5,246 nucleotides of DNA from Candidatus Neomicrothrix sp. UBA2110 (GTDB lineage: Bacteria > Actinomycetota > Acidimicrobiia > Acidimicrobiales > Poriferisodalaceae), in assembly GCA_002331465.1 (NCBI GenBank), contig DCYM01000087.1, positions 8,168 through 13,413 on the forward strand, read 5' to 3'. The translations under genes and the position numbers were made by a program. Below the pieces are notes generated by a model. The model was not told where the DNA came from. It ran no database searches and saw only the letters and a list, made by a program, of their open reading frames with translations. How positions within the stretch are numbered: the first letter of the stretch is position 1; each line of letters starts with the position of its first letter. Below, one piece after another: positions 1 to 4,808 of the stretch.

Positions 1-1112
1 CCCAATGTCGGTCCGGTGGATCTGATCTGGCCAGGGGTACGAGAGAATCGGGGAACCGGAGCAGCCATGGGAACCTCTTGCCCCAAAATTTCGTCTTCGT
101 ACCGCTCAATCAGTTCGCGAGCCGCGAATTGAGGGTCTGTGATCATGTCAGGCGCAGTGAAAATTTTGCCGTAGGGAATCGCCTGTTCATCAAGTAGAGC
201 TTCTAACTCTTCCACGCGAAGCTTGGCTGTCCACCCTGCAATAATTTCATCAAGTTCTGCTTGATTCATTCCTCGACTTTCATGAGTCCTATATCGGGGA
301 TCTTCCGCAAGTTCTGCTCGGTTCATTGCGACACAGAGACGTCGAAAGATCGCATCGGCATTACCAGCGATTAAAACGTCTGCCCCGTCCAGAGTCGAGT
401 AAACATTCGACGGCGCTACCCCTGGAAGCACCGAGCCCGTGCGCCCTCGCACATGACCTCCTAGGTCGTAGTCAGCAATAGTTGATTCCATCAGGGCAAA
501 TACCGCTTCGTAGATAGCCACGTCGACCTCTTGTCCCCTTCCGCTCCGTTGGCGTTCATTCAGAGCGGCCATTGTCCCGGTCACTGCAAAAAGTGAAGCG
601 ATAGCGTCGCCGAGACTTATGCCCGCCCTCGTCGATTGCCTGTCGGGCCAGCCCGTAGTGTGGCGAATACCTCCCATAGCTTCGCCGATGGAACCAAATC
701 CCGGATCAGTTGCTCGGGGCCCTGTCTGACCGAAGCCTGAGACGTGGGTCATGACAAGGCCTGGGTTATCGCCAACGAGATCGTCGTAGCCGAGTTGCCA
801 ATCGGCAAGCCGTCCCGGAGTGAAGTTTTCTAAAACGACGTCGCTCGCTTTTGCCAAACGTCGCACCACTGTCCGACCTTCGGAGGTGCGCAAATCGATA
901 GCGATTGACTTCTTGTTACGGGCAATCGCGGGCCACCAGTAGCTGTGACCGTCAGGGTCGCAGTGACCCCATTTTCGCATGGGGTCCCCACCAGAGGGGG
1001 GTTCGACTTTGATTATTTCTGCGCCGTAATCTCCGAGCAGTTGACCGGCGAAAGGACCAGCGATAAAACTTCCGAGTTCCAAGACTCGGATTCCCGTGAG
1101 TGGACCAGACAT
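1..1112 (-). CDS. CaiB/BaiF family CoA-transferase (family III), C-terminus cut by window edge
   Basis: The gene starts at ATG 1112 and stays open to the left edge, giving 370 complete codons. Family III CoA-transferases move CoA between carboxylic acids through an aspartyl-CoA thioester intermediate, usually as interlocked cytosolic dimers. What I see: an N-terminal segment typical of the family (GIRVLELG at residues 7-14, GDYGAEIIKVEPP at 27-39), NKKSIAIDL at 66-74, ENFTPG at 95-100, SGFGQTGP at 125-132, and the catalytic motif SLGDA with Asp169, the same number as the nucleophile of formyl-CoA transferase. Residues 237-370 look like the usual C-terminal region (VYSTLDG, ending in RFSRTPG). 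The family is usually about 390-400 residues, so roughly 25 are missing beyond the edge. The start lies one base after the TAA of the upstream PNPOx-like gene, with no good Shine-Dalgarno of its own, so translation is probably coupled. The acid substrate (carnitine, formate, oxalate, bile acid, succinate or other) cannot be read from the sequence. Confidence 0.93.
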   Translation of the reverse strand, partial: MSGPLTGIRVLELGSFIAGPFAGQLLGDYGAEIIKVEPPSGGDPMRKWGHCDPDGHSYWWPAIARNKKSIAIDLRTSEGRTVVRRLAKASDVVLENFTPGRLADWQLGYDDLVGDNPGLVMTHVSGFGQTGPRATDPGFGSIGEAMGGIRHTTGWPDRQSTRAGISLGDAIASLFAVTGTMAALNERQRSGRGQEVDVAIYEAVFALMESTIADYDLGGHVRGRTGSVLPGVAPSNVYSTLDGADVLIAGNADAIFRRLCVAMNRAELAEDPRYRTHESRGMNQAELDEIIAGWTAKLRVEELEALLDEQAIPYGKIFTAPDMITDPQFAARELIERYEDEILGQEVPMAAPVPRFSRTPGQIRSTGPTL

Positions 1113-1113
1113 G

Positions 1114-1485
1114 TTAACTACCGAGAGGGGCGCAATCGCCTTCGCAATCATCACCCTGTTGGGTTGAGGGGATCGCCGGTCGGTGGAGCACTCCTGATGT
1201 GGGAGTAACACAAAGTTCGTCCTCGTCGACGATGCAGTCAGCATCGACGATCATCGAGTAGCCGTCTGGTTCACGAGGCGGCCACAACACGACAACCTTG
1301 GGTCGTTGTCCGACGTTGCGTGCGGCGCTACGACTAATCGGGCAACGTAAATTTCCCTGATCAAAACGAAACGTCATGTGAGCGACATGGGTGGTTTCAT
1401 CGTCGCGCACGGTCAACAAAAAAGCGGAATAGCCGTATCGTTCCAACTCTGCTTCGAGCTGGTCAGGCTCCACGGGAATGCTCAT
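1114..1485 (-). CDS. Small pyridoxamine 5'-phosphate oxidase-like (split-barrel flavin-fold) protein
   Basis: The protein has 123 residues. It resembles the short actinobacterial proteins annotated as the pyridoxamine 5'-phosphate oxidase family, which have a split beta-barrel that can bind FMN, F420 or heme. Visible elements are an N-terminal helix (about 7-18), strands at 19-27 (YSAFLLTVR) and 33-41, a segment SRSAARN at 51-57 before RPKVVVLWPPREPDGYSMIVDA (62-83), and VTPTSGVLHRPA at 93-104. The tail carries Cys114 and Cys118 in CEGDC, close to the C-terminus. ATG 1485 is chosen because the longer frame to 1608 would run through the tRNA and its upstream part has no family-like sequence. 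A TANNNT box 7 bases before this ATG supports a leaderless start. The gene sits one base upstream of the CaiB gene and is probably co-transcribed with it. Cofactor and reaction are unknown; it is too short to be called a true PdxH. Confidence 0.82.
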   Translation of the reverse strand: MSIPVEPDQLEAELERYGYSAFLLTVRDDETTHVAHMTFRFDQGNLRCPISRSAARNVGQRPKVVVLWPPREPDGYSMIVDADCIVDEDELCVTPTSGVLHRPAIPSTQQGDDCEGDCAPLGS

Positions 1486-1492
1486 GACCGAG

Positions 1493-1520
1493 AGCCTAGG
1501 CGTCGTGCTCGGGCCAACAA
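1493..1520 (-). promoter_or_regulatory. Candidate promoter for a leaderless PNPOx-like/CaiB transcript
   Basis: On the minus strand TTGTTG (1520-1515) is followed after 16 bases by TAGGCT (1498-1493), which fits the actinobacterial TANNNT -10 pattern. The last T is 7 bases before the A of ATG 1485, so transcription would begin at or next to the start codon. The bases between contain no purine-rich ribosome binding site, which agrees with a leaderless mRNA. The box was found by eye only. Confidence 0.4.
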
Positions 1521-1528
1521 ACCTTGAG

Positions 1529-1556
1529 TTGCATCGCAAGGGCGCGCTGGTAGCTT
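1529..1556 (+). promoter_or_regulatory. Candidate promoter of the tRNA-Ala gene
   Basis: TTGCAT (1529-1534) and TAGCTT (1551-1556) are separated by 16 bases, and the second fits a TANNNT -10 box. Transcription would begin near 1563, a few bases before the mature 5' end at 1567, leaving a very short leader for RNase P. The match to the -35 consensus is partial, so this is a suggestion. It would be back to back with the candidate promoter of the minus-strand pair. Confidence 0.33.
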
Positions 1557-1566
1557 GGGTCTCTTC

Positions 1567-1639
1567 GGGGCTATAGCTCAGTTGGTAGAGCACTTGCATG
1601 GCATGCAAGGGGTCAGGGGTTCAATTCCCCTTAGCTCCA
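1567..1639 (+). tRNA. tRNA-Ala, anticodon GGC
   Basis: All 73 positions fold as a standard cloverleaf: acceptor GGGGCTA with TAGCTCC, D arm GCTC/GAGC around AGTTGGTA (G18 G19 present), anticodon stem CTTGC/GCAAG, a 5-base variable loop, and T arm AGGGG/CCCCT around TTCAATT. The anticodon loop ATGGCAT gives GGC, which reads GCC and GCU alanine codons. The acceptor contains the G3-U70 wobble pair, the main identity element for alanyl-tRNA synthetase, and the discriminator is A73. A32 and U38 can pair, as is known for bacterial tRNA-Ala(GGC). The 3' CCA is not encoded (A is followed by CGC), so it must be added by the CCA-adding enzyme. The tRNA runs opposite to both flanking genes. Confidence 0.97.
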
Positions 1640-1658
1640 CGCGAAAATGGATTGAGGT

Positions 1659-1687
1659 GGAGCCATGAACCGTTTGTTCATGGCTCC
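1659..1687. terminator. Perfect 12-bp hairpin, likely bidirectional terminator between tRNA and converging gene
   Basis: The left arm GGAGCCATGAAC (1659-1670) and right arm GTTCATGGCTCC (1676-1687) are exact reverse complements around the 5-base loop CGTTT. Three further G-U wobble pairs are possible at the base on the plus strand (1656-1658 with 1688-1690). It starts 20 bases after the tRNA and lies 14 bases after the stop codon of the convergent gene ending at 1702, the place expected for a shared terminator. Neither strand has a strong U-tract after the stem (GTTGCTCAA on plus; ACCTCAATCCATTTTC on minus), so it would be the tail-less type common in actinobacteria. Confidence 0.7.
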
Positions 1688-1701
1688 GTTGCTCAACTGT
1701 G

Positions 1702-2304
1702 TCAACCAATTTGCCGGAACATTGTCCGACTTATCATTTGGCTGTTCTGGTTCGCGAGTAACTGTTGAATCGACGAGTCAGCGAACATCGCGGTACTCGC
1801 TTCTTGCAGCGCGGAAAGTGAATCAGTCCACGTGACAGCTATGTACCGGCCGGTGCGTTCACCAGCCGCGATCATCTGACCGAACCGTTGACCGGTGCTT
1901 CCAGCGCTCATGTGCGACCAGTACGTGTCGGCATTTGACTCCCAGGTGGCATCGTCAATCGGATCACCGCTGACCTGGAGAATTGAACCAAAGGGTCCGT
2001 CGGGTGTTCCTCTTTCCGCTTTGGTTTGCACCAAAACGCGCGAAATTAGTTGAATTCCCGACTCTCTCATCTTCGGAGCCGCTGCAGTATTGGCGGCTGA
2101 TATGCCCGCTACGGCCGAATCAATAGAATCAAATTCGACCGCGACGCCAATGACACCTGCTTGTTCGCCACCCATCACCGTTTGACTGATTCTGATTCTC
2201 GATGCCCCTGCGGACTCCATGTGTGGACGTGCGTTCGCGTTGAACCCCTCCACAAACAAAGCTGGGTCCGGAGCACGCAACATGTTCGCCACCGTGTAGC
2301 TCAT
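1702..2304 (-). CDS. Hypothetical protein with two tandem ferredoxin-like (dimeric alpha-beta barrel type) halves
   Basis: The protein has 200 residues when started at the second of two adjacent ATGs (2304). AGGAG (2314-2310) lies 5 bases before this ATG but only 2 before ATG 2307, so 2304 is preferred. The two halves look like diverged copies. VIGVAVEFDSIDSA (51-64) matches RYIAVTWTDSLSA (153-165), each followed by an alanine- and serine-rich helix, and IQLISRVLVQ (84-93) matches SQMISRTMFRQ (188-198). The pattern of strand, helix, strand, strand, helix and a closing ISR strand suggests a single-chain fusion of two dimeric alpha-beta barrel domains, as seen in antibiotic-biosynthesis-monooxygenase-like and NIPSNAP-like proteins. 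There is no signal peptide or membrane segment. No catalytic residue can be named and the substrate is unknown. The gene stands alone, about 195 bases downstream of the desaturase in the same direction, so it could share the desaturase transcript or have its own promoter. Confidence 0.82.
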   Translation of the reverse strand: MSYTVANMLRAPDPALFVEGFNANARPHMESAGASRIRISQTVMGGEQAGVIGVAVEFDSIDSAVAGISAANTAAAPKMRESGIQLISRVLVQTKAERGTPDGPFGSILQVSGDPIDDATWESNADTYWSHMSAGSTGQRFGQMIAAGERTGRYIAVTWTDSLSALQEASTAMFADSSIQQLLANQNSQMISRTMFRQIG

Positions 2305-2307
2305 CAT

Positions 2308-2315
2308 CTCTCCTC
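2308..2315 (-). promoter_or_regulatory. Shine-Dalgarno deciding between two adjacent ATG starts
   Basis: GAGGAGAG on the minus strand directly precedes ATGATG. Its AGGAG core is 5 bases from the second ATG (2304) and 2 bases from the first (2307), which favours the second as initiator. It is the clearest ribosome binding site on the minus strand in this window. Confidence 0.7.
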
Positions 2316-2499
2316 AGTTTCTGTTGATCCCCACGAGACCAAAGTTGGGACAGTCAAACACATGTTTGCTGTGGATGCTTTTCCAACTCGCTGTGCACTA
2401 AAGGAGTTATTTATCGATCGCTAACCACTGGGAACCTGAGAACGCGTCGCCGAATTTTTTATTTCAAAGCTAATTCCAGGATGCGAAACGGCACATGCC

Positions 2500-3285
2500 T
2501 TAGGCCAGCGAAGCCTTGTTTTTGAGTTCACGAATGTGAGCGAGCCCGCAACGTTCGGCCAACTTAACCAGCCACCACGCTGCGTCCAGGTCAAACCATT
2601 TGGACCCGAACCTCGCAGAAGTTGGCAATTCGTGATGGTTGTTGTGGTAGCCCTCACCCGAAGTCAATCCCGCCAGCCAATGCAAGTTAGTTGCACTGTT
2701 TTGGTAGGGACGCCGACCGAAGTTGTGCCCGACGGCGTTAATAGCGCCAGAAAGCGTCACGTAGCTCAACACATGAAAACCGAACGCGAGCGGTCCCTGC
2801 CACCACCCCAACCACAGGGATAGAAGCGCAGTAGCGATTAGCAACCCCAGCGGACCACGATCAAACATAAGTCGGTCCCAACGGTCAGGAGCGAGGTCTT
2901 TCCCCCACTTCTCAACAGTGACGGGGTCGTTCGCCGCGCGCCGGTACATCCAAAAGTTGGTGAGCTGTACGCGAATCCAACCAACTTGTGCGGGAGAGTG
3001 CGGGTCCTCTGCCGCATCGGTATAGACGTGATGCTTGCGATGAACTGCCGCCCACTCTCGAGCCTTCACGCCCGTTGTTAACCACAAGAAAAACCGGAGA
3101 AAGAAAGCAAATCCTGGGCGAAATGTGACTGCTTTGTGGGCAAGCGACCTATGCAGATACGCCGAAGTAGTCAGAGTCGAGACCTGGGTCACGGTGAAAC
3201 CGACGAGGAGGGGGAGGAATATCTGCACAGCAGTCCTAGATCGAAATACCCAACCAGCATGCCCTAAGAAGAGTCCGAAGGCCAC
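2500..3285 (-). CDS. Membrane fatty-acid (acyl-CoA, delta-9 type) desaturase
   Basis: This is a 261-residue integral membrane di-iron desaturase, an enzyme type that puts a cis double bond into a saturated acyl chain using O2 and an electron donor. All metal ligands known from stearoyl-CoA desaturase have counterparts: HRSLAH (His45, His50), HRKHH (His82, His85, His86), NAVGH (Asn183, His187) and HNNHH (His214, His217, His218). Hydrophobic stretches at about 21-44, 57-73, 144-163 and 165-182 give the expected four-helix plan with the histidine boxes on the cytosolic side. EDPHSP (93-98), DRWDRLMFD (134-142) and PTSARFG (221-227) are typical of actinobacterial members. The start is GTG 3285. 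A TGA at 3306-3304 closes the frame upstream and no ATG is available, so the protein is short at the N-terminus compared with about 300 residues in many relatives. The GAGAGAGG ribosome-binding-like tract is 12 bases upstream, rather far. There is no cytochrome b5 or ferredoxin domain, so electrons come from a separate protein. The acyl substrate form is not known from sequence. Confidence 0.94.
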   Translation of the reverse strand: MAFGLFLGHAGWVFRSRTAVQIFLPLLVGFTVTQVSTLTTSAYLHRSLAHKAVTFRPGFAFFLRFFLWLTTGVKAREWAAVHRKHHVYTDAAEDPHSPAQVGWIRVQLTNFWMYRRAANDPVTVEKWGKDLAPDRWDRLMFDRGPLGLLIATALLSLWLGWWQGPLAFGFHVLSYVTLSGAINAVGHNFGRRPYQNSATNLHWLAGLTSGEGYHNNHHELPTSARFGSKWFDLDAAWWLVKLAERCGLAHIRELKNKASLA

Positions 3286-3333
3286 ACCCGTGCCAATCCT
3301 CTCTCAATCGTTTAATTCTGAGAGACTGAAACA
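3286..3333. promoter_or_regulatory. 48-base divergent intergenic region with a 7-bp dyad
   Basis: These 48 bases separate the starts of the desaturase (minus) and the crotonase (plus), so control elements of both may lie here. TCTCTCA (3300-3306) and TGAGAGA (3319-3325) form a perfect inverted repeat around 12 bases containing TTTAAT (3311-3316), a weak -10-like box for the plus strand. Each arm is also the ribosome-binding-like GAGAG tract of one gene: on the plus strand GAGAG is 9 bases before ATG 3334. The dyad may therefore be an operator or merely two facing Shine-Dalgarno sequences. No convincing -35 box is seen on either strand. Confidence 0.4.
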
Positions 3334-4170
3334 ATGGAACAGTCACACGTCGGCGAAGGTGCGGTAACGGTCGAACACGTCGACCGTGTTGCCGTGGTGC
3401 GACTCAATCGCCCAGAACATCTCAACGCTTGGAATCACGAAATTTCTTCCGGGTTAGATGCAGCTCTGCGGGACTGCTCAGAAGACCCTGACGTTCGATC
3501 AGTCGTCATTACCGGCACTGGACGAGCTTTTTGTGCAGGCGCGGACCTTTCAGGTGGGGGCGACACGTTCGACTCAGAACGGGATCGCGACCTGGAGGAC
3601 ACCAGCGAGGCAAGAACTCCCAAGCTGCTTCCCCATCAGGTACCAAAACCCGTGATTGCTGCTATCAACGGTCCCGCCGTCGGGGTCGGCGCAACCTACC
3701 CGCTGATGTGTGACATCCGAATCGCCGCGCAGAGCGCACGCATCGGTTTTGTGTTTAACCGAATCGGAATGTTGCCCGAGTTGGGATCGCACGCCCTGTT
3801 ACCCAGAGTCGTTGGATTTTCGAACGCATCACAACTGCTCATGGGTGCGGAAATAGTCGACGCCGAAAGAGCCCATTCGATGGGTTTAGTTTCGTCGGTG
3901 CACCCTGATGAGGAACTGGTGGAAGAAGCCATCAATCTCGCAACGCGTCTTTCTGTTGCTGCTCCAGTTTCAGTCGCAGCGACCAAGAAACTGCTCTGGA
4001 AGGGCCTTTCGCTAAGTTGGGACGAAATGCATCAGATGGAAGAACCGGTATTTGAGTGGGTCGGGCGACAACCTGACTCAGTTGAAGGGATCAACGCTTT
4101 TCTCGAAAAGCGTCCCGCAAATTGGACTATGAACCCTTCTAGGGATCTACCGAAGGAGTTGTTTGATTGA
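3334..4170 (+). CDS. Crotonase-superfamily protein (enoyl-CoA hydratase/isomerase family)
   Basis: The protein has 278 residues, usual for the superfamily, whose members bind acyl-CoA and stabilise an enolate in an oxyanion hole. Recognisable elements are VAVVRLNRPEHLNAWN (19-34), GTGRAFCAGADLSGG (61-75, first oxyanion-hole segment), PKPVIAAINGPAVGVGAT (105-122, second segment), PLMCDIRIAA (123-132), IGMLPELGSHALLPRVVG (144-161) and FLEKRPANW (257-264). The two glutamates of true enoyl-CoA hydratases are absent: the Glu144 position is Thr121 and the Glu164 position is Phe141. Glu149 in LPEL sits where delta3,delta2-enoyl-CoA isomerases and PaaG-like proteins carry their acidic residue, so an isomerase-like reaction is the better guess, though untested. 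ATG 3334 is the only suitable start. The gene diverges from the desaturase and is followed after one base by the VOC gene, so the two are probably one operon. The insertion at 76-98 is charged and probably a loop near the substrate. Confidence 0.93.
   Translation: MEQSHVGEGAVTVEHVDRVAVVRLNRPEHLNAWNHEISSGLDAALRDCSEDPDVRSVVITGTGRAFCAGADLSGGGDTFDSERDRDLEDTSEARTPKLLPHQVPKPVIAAINGPAVGVGATYPLMCDIRIAAQSARIGFVFNRIGMLPELGSHALLPRVVGFSNASQLLMGAEIVDAERAHSMGLVSSVHPDEELVEEAINLATRLSVAAPVSVAATKKLLWKGLSLSWDEMHQMEEPVFEWVGRQPDSVEGINAFLEKRPANWTMNPSRDLPKELFD
4153..4158 (+). promoter_or_regulatory. Shine-Dalgarno of the VOC gene inside the crotonase 3' end
   Basis: AAGGAG lies inside the last codons of the crotonase gene. 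It is 4 bases before an in-frame TTG (4163) and 13 bases before ATG 4172. Protein-family alignment favours ATG 4172, but the spacing leaves TTG 4163 possible, in which case the genes would overlap by 8 bases. Confidence 0.55.
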
Positions 4171-4171
4171 T

Positions 4172-4792
4172 ATGGCAGCATTTGATCACTTTGCTTTTGC
4201 ATGTCAAAACCTCGAGGAAGGCGTCGCTCACGTCGAGTCTCTGACAGGTGTACGAGCCGCCCCTGGCGGGCCACATCCGGGAGTCGGAACTCACAATGCC
4301 TTGCTCTCGCTGGGAAGTGACGTTTACCTCGAAATCATTGCGGTCGACCCCAGCCAGGCTGACCCCCTAGGTGCTCGTCCGTTTGGAATAGACGACCACC
4401 CCGACCCTCGGCTAGCTGCGTTCGCGATTCATCCCGGTGACGGCGAAAGCATTGATGCTGTTGCTGAGAAAATTCGGAGCCACGGAACGGATCCTGGCCC
4501 TATCGTCGCTATGAGTCGCGTGAAACCCGACGGCGAGGAGATCAGTTGGCGACTGACCCGGTCGAGCAGATTGGGATTAGTGCCTTTTGTGATCGACTGG
4601 GGCCAGACACCCAATCCGGCGACAATCACCCCAAAGGGGTGCTCCTTAATAGAGGTTCGTGGAACTCACCCACAACCCGACCAGATCACTTCGTTGCACC
4701 AACAACTTGGCCTCAGCGTTAACGTTTCCGAAGGCCCATCGTCGGTAGAAATCATCGTTGAGACACCGAACGGCATGGTCTCACTGGTGTGA
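4172..4792 (+). CDS. VOC-superfamily / glyoxalase-like domain protein
   Basis: The protein has 206 residues from ATG 4172 (209 from the alternative TTG 4163, which would add Met-Ile-Asp). The beginning FDHFAFACQNLEEGVAHVES (4-23) is the classic first beta-alpha unit of a VOC fold, with His6 as a likely metal ligand. GGPHPGVGTHNALLSLG (32-48) and VYLEIIAVDP (51-60, with Glu54 a candidate second ligand), then RPFGIDD (69-75), match the glyoxalase-like proteins common in actinobacteria and proteobacteria. The second half (about 113-206) looks like a second beta-alpha-beta-beta-beta unit ending in PNGMVSLV. The reaction is unknown; VOC enzymes include lyases, isomerases, epimerases and dioxygenases, and uncharacterised members are common. 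The one-base gap after the crotonase stop (TGA 4168-4170, ATG 4172) indicates translational coupling and suggests a role on the same acyl-CoA or carboxylic acid. No signal peptide or membrane segment is visible. Confidence 0.85.
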   Translation: MAAFDHFAFACQNLEEGVAHVESLTGVRAAPGGPHPGVGTHNALLSLGSDVYLEIIAVDPSQADPLGARPFGIDDHPDPRLAAFAIHPGDGESIDAVAEKIRSHGTDPGPIVAMSRVKPDGEEISWRLTRSSRLGLVPFVIDWGQTPNPATITPKGCSLIEVRGTHPQPDQITSLHQQLGLSVNVSEGPSSVEIIVETPNGMVSLV

Positions 4793-4808
4793 CAACCCAG
4801 GACCGCAA

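Noticed and set aside
945..1208. Plus-strand 87-codon open frame
   Set aside because: It lies antisense to the CaiB start and the PNPOx-like gene and has no protein-like pattern or ribosome binding site.
1230..1246. Inverted repeat CGATGC / GCATCG in the PNPOx-like gene
   Set aside because: It follows from the repeated coding of IVDADCIVDEDE and is not extended by further pairing.
1486..1608. Upstream extension of the PNPOx-like gene to 1608
   Set aside because: The extension would be read through the antisense of the tRNA-Ala, has no family-like sequence, and ATG 1485 has a well-placed -10 box.
1567..1639. tRNA-Ala as an integration (att) site
   Set aside because: No repeat of the tRNA 3' end, integrase or phage gene is seen in the window.
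2398..2404. AAAGGAG on the plus strand resembling a strong ribosome binding site
   Set aside because: No start codon follows at a useful distance (TTATTTATCGATC), so no gene is supported.
2161..2424. Plus-strand 87-codon frame, including a 20-codon ATG frame at 2362
   Set aside because: It is antisense to the duplicated-domain gene for most of its length, has no recognisable sequence, and nothing beyond it supports translation.
2445..2463. T-run on the plus strand that could be a terminator tail
   Set aside because: No stable stem precedes it and no plus-strand gene ends there; on the minus strand it is an A-run.
4627..4641. CACCCC-AAA-GGGGTG hairpin inside the VOC gene
   Set aside because: It is a short 6-bp stem inside a coding region with no U-tract after it; likely chance.
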